Assembly: GCA_965200045.1 (NCBI GenBank)
Contig: OZ241330.1
Coordinates: 62,001-126,000 of the forward strand
Source: Bin25 sp026709415
Lineage (GTDB): Bacteria > Bacteroidota > Bacteroidia > Flavobacteriales > Flavobacteriaceae
Direction of reading: 5' to 3'
DNA length: 64,000 nt
A program made the position numbers and the translations under genes. This document shows positions 8,624-17,879 of the stretch, piece after piece (the first letter of the stretch is position 1; each line of letters starts with the position of its first letter). The notes below the pieces were generated by a model. The model was not told the DNA's origin. It searched no databases and saw only the letters and a program-made list of their open reading frames with translations.

Positions 8624-9028
8624 TTATGTTTTCATCAATACCGTAATCTGCTCAACCAAGAGATACCGGCTTGAATTTTTCTGATTGATTAATAATGCTC
8701 TTTTTTTTGTCTGTGAGCACAACTAATCATTCTGATAGTACTTAAAGTACGAAATTCTAAGGGAATTAAAGAATAAAAGTTTCAAACCAAACTTTCACTT
8801 GACTACTATTACGTACTGATTTTGGCTCTACCATTCTTTGTGTGTAGAAAGATGATTCTTTAATCAATCCGTAGTCTAAGTCAATACATTCACACTCAAT
8901 TAAATTCAAAAAAACGTTCCAAATAAGAGCGTTTAGCTAGTTTTAATTTCTATAATGACAACTTCTATATGGGTAACGAAAATGGTTTGACTAAACCGTG
9001 TTCTTTTGCTTTACAAACAACCGTGTTC
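8452..9028. other. decayed accessory DNA with unidentified coding debris
   Basis: Besides the MNT relic, the minus strand of 8766-8915 is open for about 45 codons and contains DYGLIKESSFYTQRMVEPKS followed by VKVWFETFIL and TAA. Just upstream another frame reads KLAKRSYLERFFEFN, suggesting one gene broken by a frameshift. I do not recognise the family. No intact ORF, RNA gene or repeat array is visible in the stretch. Confidence 0.4.
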
Positions 9029-9292
9029 TTAAAAAAAAAATGTATTTAAGTTTCTATCAACATATTTTTCAAACGTTGTATCAAACCCTTCTAGTAAAGA
9101 GTTGTTGTTTTTTATCTTCAGTTTGATTTTTTTGTATGTGTTTAAGAACTCACACCACTGGATAAAACGCCTTCGATCATGATGGTCTGAATGAGCAAAT
9201 TCATGAAAATCATAAGGATCTCCATATTCTAAAAACACATTTTCAATTCTTTGCAATTGTTTTTCTATTCGAATAACGCGATTATCTTTCAT
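9029..9292 (-). CDS. hypothetical protein of 87 aa overlapping the Fic gene
   Basis: A charged small protein with residues 1-25 likely helical, a DYD/His-rich centre (FHEFAHSDHHDRRRF) and many Lys and Asn residues towards the end. Its ATG lies inside the end of the fic gene, an 11-base overlap, so it is translationally coupled to it. I do not recognise the family. The overlap suggests a partner of the Fic enzyme, perhaps substrate or regulator, but Fic itself carries an inhibitory motif, so an antitoxin role is not required. It ends in a run of Phe next to decayed DNA, so the C-terminus may be altered. Confidence 0.55.
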   Translation of the reverse strand: MKDNRVIRIEKQLQRIENVFLEYGDPYDFHEFAHSDHHDRRRFIQWCEFLNTYKKIKLKIKNNNSLLEGFDTTFEKYVDRNLNTFFF

Positions 9293-10100
9293 AAAGTGGG
9301 TTCTTATATTCCTTACTTGGTTTCAGTGTTTCGATTCCTTGACGAAAAGCGTTTAATGATGCTTTCATCATGAATGTTTCAAAATGCTTTAAATCAGATG
9401 TCCTATCGGTGGCATCTAAAGAAGCATCATACGAATCTCTATCTCTACTCAAAATAAAAGACAACGGATATCCATGGTAATATTGTATATAATTCATCAC
9501 CAACCTTGCCGTCCTTCCGTTTCCTTCCCCAAATGGATGGATTCTTGTCATATCATAATGTGCTTGAAATGATAATTGATTCACTTTTTCAAAACTACTA
9601 TAGTTCGTGAGACCTTGATGGATATTCTTCAACAACAATTTGGTTTCATCACGGACATCATGGGGATGTAAATAATCTTTTCGAGAACCATCGTCCATCA
9701 TCGTAAAGGCACCATATGTTCTTAATTGACCTTCCGCTGTATCGTAAAATGTTTGTGTATTTGGACAAATACCCGTTTCACCTGTTCTTCTATTAATGAA
9801 ACTGTTTATTTTTTCCAAATGCTGTAACGTTAGTTTTTCCTTTCGAAAGGCCAATCGGAAAGCATACATCAAAGCATTAAAGTGGTCGATGACCATGGAA
9901 ACATGTTTTTCAGGTCTGCTTGGTGTGATTCCTTCGTCTAACAAACGCCATGTTTCTCTAAAGGTTAATGAAGCTCCTTCAATCACAGAACTGAAATGAG
10001 CGACACAATACATATTCAATTTGTTGAAATCTGGATAATGACCCACTTGTTTCAAATACTCATTTTTTGTTTTCTCTAGAGTATTCCAATGAGATGTCAT
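9282..10100 (-). CDS. Fic family protein (probable AMP transferase) with N-terminal inhibitory helix
   Basis: A 272 aa Fic-domain protein. The catalytic loop HPFGEGNGRTAR occupies H188 to R199 and is complete, so transfer of a nucleotide monophosphate to a protein hydroxyl is expected. Near the N-terminus SSVIEG (S37 to G42) fits the (S/T)xxxE(G/N) inhibitory motif of class II Fic proteins, where the Glu blocks productive ATP binding. The protein should therefore be self-inhibited. It is the first gene of a two-gene minus-strand unit with the 87 aa ORF and borders the toxin-antitoxin relics. The physiological target is unknown. Confidence 0.88.
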   Translation of the reverse strand: MTSHWNTLEKTKNEYLKQVGHYPDFNKLNMYCVAHFSSVIEGASLTFRETWRLLDEGITPSRPEKHVSMVIDHFNALMYAFRLAFRKEKLTLQHLEKINSFINRRTGETGICPNTQTFYDTAEGQLRTYGAFTMMDDGSRKDYLHPHDVRDETKLLLKNIHQGLTNYSSFEKVNQLSFQAHYDMTRIHPFGEGNGRTARLVMNYIQYYHGYPLSFILSRDRDSYDASLDATDRTSDLKHFETFMMKASLNAFRQGIETLKPSKEYKNPLYER

Positions 10101-10354
10101 AATCGATTATAATTATTTTTAGTTGCGTTTTGCCACCTTAGTATACCATTTCCAAAAACAACTTAGATGATAAACATCCTAATAGAAAAAACTTTTACCC
10201 CTACTTTAAAAAAATAACAGACTTCTCTGCAAGTTATTTCGCCATATTTCGTAAAAGTCTTTTGAATCAAACATTTATTTACATCAATAGACCCCTCTAT
10301 GCTCCTGTCAATTCTAGTCTTGGAATCATAACATGAGAGCCTAAAAAAAACCGA

Positions 10355-12271
10355 CTAATAATAGTATCTCTTGAAAGCTTCCATGGCCGCATATTCTGCT
10401 AATCCCATTTTACGATATTGTTCGGCCGTCGTGCGGTTTCTGTCTTCCGCGCGAACCCAAAATTCACGCTCGTCATTGCCTTGAAACATGGCCCCATCTT
10501 TTTGAGTTTCATGATAAAAAATAGCCTTTCGTTTTCTTAATACTTGGTCTGGGCTCATGGGGATCGCCATATCGATTTGATGTAATTCCCATTCTTCCCA
10601 TGCCCCTCGGTACAACCATACCCAACAATCTTTCATATAAGGTTTGGGCTTTAAAACAGATAATGCCTCAAAAATGATATTTAGACAGACTCGGTGAGTC
10701 CCGTGCGGATCCGCTAAATCTCCCGCAGCAAAAATTTGATGGGGTTTGACTCGGTCAATGAATTCCACAACAATCTCCAAATCTTTTTGTGATGGGGGAT
10801 TCTTTATGGCTTTTCCAGTTTCATAAAAAGGTAAATTCAAAAAATGAACTTGATGGTCTGGAAGTCCAAAATAACGAGTGGCGGCTAAAGATTCTCTTTT
10901 ACGAATGGTTCCTTTGAGATGAAGGACTCTTTGAAATTGTTCAGGCGATAAATTTTTGTTTTTGATACACTCTATCAAATGTTCAACGTAGGGATTCCTT
11001 TGTTTGGAATTGAAATCTAATGTTACTTCGAGAAAACGTATAGCATCTTCATCGGTGACAGCGACACTTCCCGAGGTTTGATAACCAATATGAACTTGGT
11101 GTCCTTGGGTGACCAATCGATCAAAAGATCCCCCCATGGAAATGACATCATCGTCTGGATGAGGACTGAAAATAATAACTCTTTTTTGGGAAGGACTGGA
11201 TCGCTCTGGACGATTGGTATCATCGGTATTGGGCTTTCCACCAGGCCAACCAGTGATGGTATGTTGTAGCTTATTAAACATTTTTATATTCAAATCATAG
11301 GATGGCCCATGAATGGAAATAAGTTCTGATAAACTATTTTGATTATAATCTTCATCCGATAATTTTAGCAACGCCTTATTGGTTTTACCGCATAACCAAG
11401 TCACCGCGTGTAGTATTTTTTGATCATCCCAATCGACTTGACTGACGATCCATGGGGTTTTAAATCGAGTGAGTTCAGATGCTGCTTGAAAATCAAGCAC
11501 AAAGGTCGTATTGGTATGTTCTTGCAAAAAAGAAGCCGTTATAATTTCTGTCTCAGACTCTTCAACCGTTTTTCGAACAATCCTTGCTTTATTTTCTCCC
11601 CAAGCCATGATGAATATGCGGCGAGCTTCTAAAATGGTTTTTACACCCATCGTAATAGCTCTTCGTGGTACGTTTTCAAACCCTTCGAAAGTTTTTGCAG
11701 CATCTCTTCGAGTTAAATAATCAAGCGTGATCAATCGAGTTCTAGAATTTAAATGGGAGCCTGGTTCATTAAATCCGATGTGACCTGTTTGACCAATTCC
11801 CAATAATTGCAAATCGATCCCTCCGGCTTTTTTTATTTCGCTTTCGTAATCATTACAATGCTCTAGTATTTCACTTTGAGGGAGATCTCCTCTAGGAATG
11901 TGTGTATTGGCTAAATCAATATCGATATGATTAAAGAAGTTTGAATGCATGTATTGATAGTAACTGTTCGCATCTTCTGGAGCCATTGGAAAGTACTCAT
12001 CAAGATTAAAAGTAATGACATTTTTAAAACTCAATCCTTCTTTTTGATGCCATTGGATGAGTTTTTTGTACACATTAAGGGGCGTATTACCTGTTGCTAG
12101 TCCTAAGACGCATGTTTTGTTTTCTTTTTGTTTTGCTCGAATTAAATCAGCGATGGCATTAGCGATATCCGTGGATGCTTTTTCAGGTTCCCGATATACC
12201 GCTAGATGTAATTTTTCGTACCTAGTCTTTTCTAATCTTCCAGGTGGTATATACTTTAATTTTTCTGACAT
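10355..12271 (-). CDS. nagB: glucosamine-6-phosphate deaminase fused to LmbE/PIG-L deacetylase-like domain
   Basis: A 638 aa two-domain protein. Residues of about 25-290 are NagB, with GLATGNTPLNVYKKL, the acidic FNLDEYFPM loop and GIGQTGHIGFNEPGS. Residues of about 365-600 are an LmbE/PIG-L domain with the zinc motif FSPHPDDDVISMGG and a distal PHGTHRVCLN. NagB converts glucosamine-6-phosphate to fructose-6-phosphate and ammonia; the LmbE half suggests an N-deacetylase step on an amino-sugar. This fusion is usual in Bacteroidota. ATG 12271 is preceded by a -7 box and an inverted repeat (separate entries), so it probably has its own promoter even though gld-side genes lie upstream on the same strand. 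Confidence 0.9.
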   Translation of the reverse strand: MSEKLKYIPPGRLEKTRYEKLHLAVYREPEKASTDIANAIADLIRAKQKENKTCVLGLATGNTPLNVYKKLIQWHQKEGLSFKNVITFNLDEYFPMAPEDANSYYQYMHSNFFNHIDIDLANTHIPRGDLPQSEILEHCNDYESEIKKAGGIDLQLLGIGQTGHIGFNEPGSHLNSRTRLITLDYLTRRDAAKTFEGFENVPRRAITMGVKTILEARRIFIMAWGENKARIVRKTVEESETEIITASFLQEHTNTTFVLDFQAASELTRFKTPWIVSQVDWDDQKILHAVTWLCGKTNKALLKLSDEDYNQNSLSELISIHGPSYDLNIKMFNKLQHTITGWPGGKPNTDDTNRPERSSPSQKRVIIFSPHPDDDVISMGGSFDRLVTQGHQVHIGYQTSGSVAVTDEDAIRFLEVTLDFNSKQRNPYVEHLIECIKNKNLSPEQFQRVLHLKGTIRKRESLAATRYFGLPDHQVHFLNLPFYETGKAIKNPPSQKDLEIVVEFIDRVKPHQIFAAGDLADPHGTHRVCLNIIFEALSVLKPKPYMKDCWVWLYRGAWEEWELHQIDMAIPMSPDQVLRKRKAIFYHETQKDGAMFQGNDEREFWVRAEDRNRTTAEQYRKMGLAEYAAMEAFKRYYY

Positions 12272-12327
12272 TTCTATGATTTAACTTTTAATAAAACGGA
12301 GTTGAACGAGTTTGAATATATGACTGA

Positions 12328-12335
12328 CAAAAGTA
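12328..12335 (-). promoter_or_regulatory. -7 box TACTTTTG for nagB
   Basis: Reads TACTTTTG on the minus strand, matching the Bacteroidota TAnnTTTG consensus, 56 bases upstream of the nagB ATG. No TTG lies at the ideal 19-base distance. Confidence 0.45.
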
Positions 12336-12345
12336 AATACTTGAA

Positions 12346-12365
12346 GTCAACCAATTTTAGTTGAC
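12346..12365. promoter_or_regulatory. inverted repeat GTCAAC-N8-GTTGAC upstream of nagB
   Basis: Perfect 6-base arms GTCAAC and GTTGAC separated by CAATTTTA sit 11 bases upstream of the nagB -7 box, overlapping the -33 area. The placement suits a repressor operator, for example for an amino-sugar regulator. The arms are short, so chance cannot be excluded. Confidence 0.4.
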
Positions 12366-12387
12366 ATCAGTCTCTCTGTCGATCAGT

Positions 12388-13440
12388 TCAATGGAATTGA
12401 TTGAATCGATCAATCGATACTTCTTCAGGAAGTTTCACTCCCTTTTCAATATAGTGATATAGCCACTTTGATAATAAAGGAGCCATCATGATGCCTCGTA
12501 TTCCCAAACCGTTGAATACAAAGGCACGCTTATGGTTGGGGATTTTGCCAAGCAGAGGTCTCCTATCAATAACCGTTGGTCGAATCTGGGATTGATGACT
12601 GATGATTTGATAGTCAACGCTAAATATTTGTTTCAAGTCATCGATTAATTGCTGTTTTGATTTGGATGTCGTTTGGACAGATTTGGAGTGTCTATCAAAG
12701 GTGGCCCCAACCCAGAATTGGTGCTTTTTGAAGCGCGGAATAACATAGCACTTTGATTTTAATATTTTATCAGTCGGGATGGCATCTGATCTGATGACTA
12801 ATCGTTCCCCTTTGTTTCCAATAAGGGGTAAATATCGTGTCAAGGGATTTGATTTTAATCCATAACCTTGGCAAAAAACAATATGTTGGGATGTCCACCG
12901 CTTGTATTTAACCTGTGAATGATCCATTTTCAATTCATTTGAATTAAAAGTTTCTTTGATGTAATAGGATGAATCGATGGTTTGTAAAAATGATTTAAAT
13001 AGCCATTGTAAATCGATTTGAAAGGTGTTGTGAATTACTCCATAATGCCCATGCGGACCAATAGGAGAAAAGCTTTTGTGAATTTGAGCGTCAAAAAAGG
13101 ATTTAAAAAATGGTTGGTTGTATTTGACAGACCATTGATTGATTTCACCCGTGCTAGTCAGCCGTTTATAAATGGGCATTTGTTTGAATAATGAACCGCT
13201 GATTTGCTTTTCATAGCTCTGAAAAAATTCTTTAGCAAATGGAAAAAATTCAGGAGCCCGCCAAGCAAGCGTCAATCGTTTAAAATTAAACGGATTACAA
13301 AGTCCACTTGAAATCTGAGAAGCTCCATTGATTGAAGGGTGATCAATGATCAAAAAAGGGCGATTTCTCTTTTTTAGTTGGAATGCATAACACAACCCTG
13401 CCAATCCATATCCGACAATTATTGAATGATACACATCCAA
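12388..13440 (-). CDS. FAD-dependent oxidoreductase, DAO family
   Basis: A 350 aa soluble protein starting with the dinucleotide-binding motif IIVGYGLAGLCYAFQL and ending with RPTVIDRRPLLGKIPNHKRAFVFNGLGIRG, the usual FAD-contacting C-terminal region of D-amino-acid oxidase family enzymes. Substrate unknown. It lies 19 bases downstream of gldN on the same strand and is probably read through from the gld operon. Its neighbours do not reveal a pathway, so a tRNA- or amino-acid-related oxidation is only speculation. Confidence 0.82.
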   Translation of the reverse strand: MDVYHSIIVGYGLAGLCYAFQLKKRNRPFLIIDHPSINGASQISSGLCNPFNFKRLTLAWRAPEFFPFAKEFFQSYEKQISGSLFKQMPIYKRLTSTGEINQWSVKYNQPFFKSFFDAQIHKSFSPIGPHGHYGVIHNTFQIDLQWLFKSFLQTIDSSYYIKETFNSNELKMDHSQVKYKRWTSQHIVFCQGYGLKSNPLTRYLPLIGNKGERLVIRSDAIPTDKILKSKCYVIPRFKKHQFWVGATFDRHSKSVQTTSKSKQQLIDDLKQIFSVDYQIISHQSQIRPTVIDRRPLLGKIPNHKRAFVFNGLGIRGIMMAPLLSKWLYHYIEKGVKLPEEVSIDRFNQFH

Positions 13441-13459
13441 AGAATCTCAAGCAGGATCA

Positions 13460-14407
13460 CTATTGACCCTCCATATGGCGTCCAAAATTTCTTATGGATT
13501 CTTTAATTCTTTCAGATTCAAGAAGTCTTTGCTCGGGATCTTCAGGTAAGTATTCTCTAATAGTTTGGTTGTTAAAAACATTCTCCACAGCATAAATCAC
13601 CGAATGAAATTGACGCGAGATTAAATAATCGTCATAACTATGCAAGCGTGCCCAATAATCACCTACATAAACTTTGTGTTGAGAAAGTACTTTTCGAGCG
13701 TCTCTATACCAAACCCAAAATAGAGGAACCAAGGTATCTTCAGAAACATTGGTGCCTTGGTTATTCGGATCATCTAGCGTTGTCACATCGGGAGCTACTG
13801 GGGCAATCCCAATGATTTGATATTTCAGAGAACCTAACCGCTCGCTGAAATACCATATTCCTTTAATCCAGTACTGCAATATTCCTCCTGATTGGATTTC
13901 ATAGATATCATAATCATCTTCAGTCAGGGTTTCACCCGCATTTAATTTGGTAATACCAAAATCAGATAGTTTTCTCAAATTTAAATTTTGTCGAACTTCT
14001 TTAATAGTTAGTCGATCATTGAAATTATAAGTTCTATAGATTTCTGTTATTTCACGATTTTCTATCCCATCCAATAATACCCGAAAAAGTGAAATTCTAT
14101 CATCTGATAAAAATCCATTATTGATGGTAGGATAATAAAGTGGGTTATTTCTATTTTTTTCGTCTTGTTCCTCTTGTCTTGGTAACTCGATGTATTCCCA
14201 GACCGTTTTTTTCCAAAGAATATCGTTTTCATCCACAAACGGATAGGGTATGTAACTTTCAGAATTATCGACCTTGATAGTGGGATCAATCGGTTGGCCA
14301 ATAAGACTAGGAAAAGGAGCAGATATTTCATTGTATTGGGCATGGGAGGAGAAAAAACCACAACCAACTAATAGGAAAGTCAATAAAATGGAAACGTTGG
14401 TTTTCAT
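13460..14407 (-). CDS. gldN: gliding motility / T9SS protein GldN
   Basis: A 315 aa exported protein. The signal peptide MKTNVSILLTFLLVGCGFFSSHAQ ends in a good SPase I site (SHAQ); the LVGC inside it also resembles a lipobox, so a lipoprotein is possible. The body contains the family segments around DENDILWKKTVWEYIELPR and GILQYWIKGIWYFSERLGSL. GldN/PorN forms the periplasmic ring with GldK of the type IX secretion system. It begins three bases after gldM ends, last of the gldL-gldM-gldN run. Confidence 0.93.
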   Translation of the reverse strand: MKTNVSILLTFLLVGCGFFSSHAQYNEISAPFPSLIGQPIDPTIKVDNSESYIPYPFVDENDILWKKTVWEYIELPRQEEQDEKNRNNPLYYPTINNGFLSDDRISLFRVLLDGIENREITEIYRTYNFNDRLTIKEVRQNLNLRKLSDFGITKLNAGETLTEDDYDIYEIQSGGILQYWIKGIWYFSERLGSLKYQIIGIAPVAPDVTTLDDPNNQGTNVSEDTLVPLFWVWYRDARKVLSQHKVYVGDYWARLHSYDDYLISRQFHSVIYAVENVFNNQTIREYLPEDPEQRLLESERIKESIRNFGRHMEGQ

Positions 14408-14410
14408 AAA

Positions 14411-15985
14411 TTAGTTAACAGTAATGGATATCGGTGATGTTTGTCTCATTCTATAGGTCGTATTCGATGTGATTTGTACTTCAATATCTGAAATGATCAC
14501 TACCTGACCTGAGCGAACGTTTCTCATGGCATTGATCGATCGAGAGTCTAATCTGTTTCCAGAAATTTGAAAACTTGGTTGGCCAGGAACCCGAAACCGA
14601 AAAGAGACCACTCTAAGGGTTAAATCAAAATCAAAATCTTCTAATCGCGCTTCGACAATGCCCTTTTCAAAACTAGACCGAGGTAAAGTAAAGTTTCCAG
14701 AATAACCTCTAAAATACCCAGTTGGTTTTGGTATTTCTTTGATTCGAAAACGAGAAGATGAATTCACGACTTGACCATCTGATAATTGACCAGTGACATT
14801 GATGTCTACTTGACGACCAGTAGATGGTCGCATGTTGTATTTATTATTTCCGAGGGATTGTAATCCTAGTGCTGAAGCCGAAACTTTATTGTTTGGAATC
14901 CCTGGAATTGAGATGGTCATGGGATTGTCAATGCCTCGATAAACCACATTCATTTTATCAGCAGAAACAACAGCCGTATTGGGTCTACTCATAACAGAGA
15001 TGGTTTTTTGAATCGGTATGATGGATTGAACGCCTTCATTTAAAAAAATCAAACGGCCAGTCAAGTTGTAATCACCAACACCCAAATTGTCAATATTTAA
15101 TTGAACACCACCAGGAACCAGACTATATTGACTAGGAGTCAATGGTCGATTATCCAGAAACAATTCAACTTCATTTGGATTTTGAGTTCTCCCTCGTCGA
15201 GCTAAAACAACTTCGCTATCGAAGGTGTCGCCTTGATAATACACCGCCTTTTCTGAATTTAACATCGAAAAATAGTTTTCTTCATTGACTTCTGCATCTC
15301 CACGATATTCTCCACTCACTAAAATATTAAAAATGTCATTGCCCGTTTGAAGCACGTCATTTTGAAGCATTGATATTTTTGCAATCGAAGCTATCAATGG
15401 AAATCCTTCATAATGGTATTGAAGCCATTCTACCGTCTGACCACTGGCATTGACCACATGGTTATTTTGATCTCCCGTATAAAATCGTTCATCGACCGCT
15501 GCATTAAAATCTTCATTGGTTGGTGAAATGACCAGCTTAATTTGATTTCGAAAGTCTTCGATACGATTGATAAATTCTTTTCCTCGCGCCGTAGTTCCAC
15601 CCGATTGAAAAAAGATGCGATCCAATGATTCAGAAGAGTCCATTTGGTTGAAGTCGATGAGAGTCGGGTCTTTTTTTCTACGTTTGGTAGTGGATTGGTA
15701 CTTGATTTCTTCTAAATATTGAACGAAATTTGAAGTCAATGAATCTGCTGTTTTGGCATCATCTAATACATCGATCCATCGACCACCTCGTTCATCGGCA
15801 ATAATAGCTATTCGATTAGAAATCTCTTGATTACCATATGTCAACTCTTCATTGGAATCTATCATTTTAGAATTCATTTGCCAAAAACCAAACAATACTT
15901 CTCGACTAACGTTTAAAGCTAACATAGCAATAAACACCAAATACATCAAGTTAATCAGTCTTTGTCGTATGGACTCCCTAGCCAC
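14411..15985 (-). CDS. gldM: gliding motility / T9SS protein GldM
   Basis: A 524 aa protein with one N-terminal membrane helix in the diagnostic context INLMYLVFIAMLALNVSREV, followed by a long periplasmic part built of beta domains. GldM spans the periplasm, coupling the GldL proton-channel motor in the inner membrane to the GldK/GldN ring. Length is normal for the family. It starts 11 bases after gldL and ends three bases before gldN, so the three form one transcription unit. Confidence 0.95.
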   Translation of the reverse strand: MARESIRQRLINLMYLVFIAMLALNVSREVLFGFWQMNSKMIDSNEELTYGNQEISNRIAIIADERGGRWIDVLDDAKTADSLTSNFVQYLEEIKYQSTTKRRKKDPTLIDFNQMDSSESLDRIFFQSGGTTARGKEFINRIEDFRNQIKLVISPTNEDFNAAVDERFYTGDQNNHVVNASGQTVEWLQYHYEGFPLIASIAKISMLQNDVLQTGNDIFNILVSGEYRGDAEVNEENYFSMLNSEKAVYYQGDTFDSEVVLARRGRTQNPNEVELFLDNRPLTPSQYSLVPGGVQLNIDNLGVGDYNLTGRLIFLNEGVQSIIPIQKTISVMSRPNTAVVSADKMNVVYRGIDNPMTISIPGIPNNKVSASALGLQSLGNNKYNMRPSTGRQVDINVTGQLSDGQVVNSSSRFRIKEIPKPTGYFRGYSGNFTLPRSSFEKGIVEARLEDFDFDLTLRVVSFRFRVPGQPSFQISGNRLDSRSINAMRNVRSGQVVIISDIEVQITSNTTYRMRQTSPISITVN

Positions 15986-15996
15986 AATGTTGGATA

Positions 15997-16647
15997 CTAG
16001 TTTTTAGGTGATTTCATGGCGACCAGCACACCATCGTACAGTTGGTTGATGGCTGTTAGATTTTTGTTGAGTTGAGTCATCTGTTGATTAATTAACTCCA
16101 TATTTTGAGTTAATTGATTATTGAATAATTCTTGTTTTTCAATTAATTGAATTTGATTTTGATAACTATTGCTTAATAAAGTCAGTCGAGCAGTAGCACG
16201 TTCCAATTGTTCTCCAAAGACTTGAGAAGACAATACAATTTTGGAAGTACTAGACACTTGATTTGCCGTTGATTCTAGGTTTTTAATAGCATCTGCTAAT
16301 TTATCAATCAACACGACATCAACTTTTGAATCAATCAATAGTTTATCAATTTTAGCCGACAAACCTTCTTGACTTCTTTGATTTTTATTATTGTCAATCT
16401 CTTCTAGTTTTCGGATGCGATCTTCATTTTGGGATTTAATTTCTCCAACTTGAAATGCAGAAAGCGTAAATATCAAAGCTTCAACCCCCAAACCAATCCC
16501 CAATACCAAATTGCCAGTGAGAAATCCAATTTCGATATGTAAAACTTTGAAAAGCACACCCAAAATCACAATAGCAGCACCAAAACCAAATAACTGATGC
16601 ATTCTCAATTGGATGATATATCTCTTCTTTAATGTCGAGCGATTCAT
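15997..16647 (-). CDS. gldL: gliding motility / T9SS motor protein GldL
   Basis: A 216 aa inner-membrane protein with two adjacent membrane helices near residues 17-65 (GFGAAIVILGVLFKVLHIEI, then GNLVLGIGLGVEALIFTLSAF), the second carrying the conserved Glu of the rotary motor. The remainder is coiled-coil with many Gln and Asn. With GldM it forms the proton-driven motor of T9SS and gliding. In other Bacteroidota gldL follows gldK directly; here 2.3 kb of insertion-sequence debris lies between them, so it may need a promoter of its own. No clear one is visible just upstream. Confidence 0.94.
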   Translation of the reverse strand: MNRSTLKKRYIIQLRMHQLFGFGAAIVILGVLFKVLHIEIGFLTGNLVLGIGLGVEALIFTLSAFQVGEIKSQNEDRIRKLEEIDNNKNQRSQEGLSAKIDKLLIDSKVDVVLIDKLADAIKNLESTANQVSSTSKIVLSSQVFGEQLERATARLTLLSNSYQNQIQLIEKQELFNNQLTQNMELINQQMTQLNKNLTAINQLYDGVLVAMKSPKN

Positions 16648-16904
16648 AAATATAATCTTCTAATTATTGCGTTTTATGATACTGGTGTTACTTATTGAGA
16701 CCTTTGGATCAAAATTTTGACTCTTTGCTAAAATAAAGGATTTGGTCAAAAAACCCTCTTTTTTTATTTGACCTATTGTCTTTTATCTATGATACACGTT
16801 ATGTATCATTTCAAATCCTTTCAATCGAGACCAATGCGTTTTTTAATCCACATCAAGGACGAAAAAAACAGTTATCAATCCATTTTTCAATCAAGTTAAT
16901 GACA
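16648..16904. other. spacer upstream of gldL
   Basis: No coding frame or RNA gene is visible. It contains a run TGATACACGTTATGTATCA (16789-16807) with TGATACA / TGTATCA arms around CGTTA, which could be a regulatory palindrome or an insertion-sequence end. A TATATTTA box directly before the gldL start is a one-mismatch -7 candidate but lies too close to the ATG. Confidence 0.35.
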
Positions 16905-17697
16905 TCATGGATTGTCAAAAAATAGAAGTTCTATTGGTCAAACACTCCCCATCAGACAAAAAAACAAAGAGGCCATAAAAATCTACTATCTCATGATTCT
17001 ATTGAAAATGCCGTTGATTTCCGTGTGGTTCAAACTCTCGGATGTTCGGACGGAAGAATTCATGAAAGATAGCACCCGTTTCACGACTTTTTGTGGTTTA
17101 GACATAGGAGCTGTAACTCCCAATCATAGCATTCTGTCGAATTGATAGCCAAAAAGCGGTCTCAACCCATCATGGATGAAGTCAATCGACAACGGGGAAA
17201 AAAGAAAGTCATCACTCAAGAAACCGTTGTTGTCGATCCCCGTATGACGACGAGTCCCTTTTCACCTAAAGGTAAGTCCAAAAATAGAACTCAAGTCCGT
17301 CAAGAGAGTACTCGTGGCAATCAAAAGTTAAAAGCAGAAGATGCCTATCGTATGGAAAAACTAGAAGACAGTCCCAATGTGGACCATGAAGCCCATTGGT
17401 TTTAAAAAGAGTAAAAAAACAATCCACTACTGAAACAAATGGGGGGGGGTGAATCCTTGGTGATGGAAAAGAAGTTTCATAACAAACCCTTGATATATCA
17501 ACAAAAAAGTGTGACAAAGCCACTAGTAAAAAACGTTGGGTGATGAAACAGACCTTTGGTGGCTTAGCTCGATCTTTTGGTTGTCAGAAGACGTGATTCA
17601 AAGGGTTGGAAAAAGCCCACAATCAACATGTCTTGGAGTCGACGGCTTATAGTTTAAAGAAATCTCTGAGAATGTTGGCTTTAATGCCTTCCTAAAA
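16905..17697 (+). mobile_element. decayed IS5-family insertion sequence (transposase pseudogene)
   Basis: Several plus-strand frames add up to one transposase. In order they read VWFKLSDVRTEEFMKDSTRF and FCGLDIGAVTPNHSIL, then KKKVITQETVVVDPRMTTSP and SPKGKSK, then DAYRMEKLEDSPNVDHEAHW, then in other frames QTFGGLARSFG, KGLEKAHNQHVLES and a leucine-rich end. The order matches IS5-type DDE transposases. At least four frameshifts or stops interrupt it and the catalytic core is damaged, so it cannot move by itself. It lies between gldL and gldK, opposite in direction to them. Confidence 0.75.
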
Positions 17698-17879
17698 AGG
17701 GCTCACGAAAAAAGGAAGCCATCAATATCCTATTCGGCTCAAAGACAATTCATATGGAGACGAAAATGGTAAAATCAGAGGAAGATGTCGGTTTTTTAAA
17801 GGGACTCCACTCTGAATAAGTTGATCAATATGTTGAAAAAAAATATTGCCTCGTAGCAGTCGACTTTTTTGATTTTGAA

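Noticed and set aside
7048..9028. CRISPR array or integron-like cassette array
   Set aside because: The only repetition is the pair of related ORFs; there are no regularly spaced repeats or attC-like hairpins that I can see.
16912..17405. Two plus-strand ORFs of 77 and 87 codons as separate genes
   Set aside because: Their sequences are consecutive pieces of one IS5-type transposase, so they are parts of a pseudogene.
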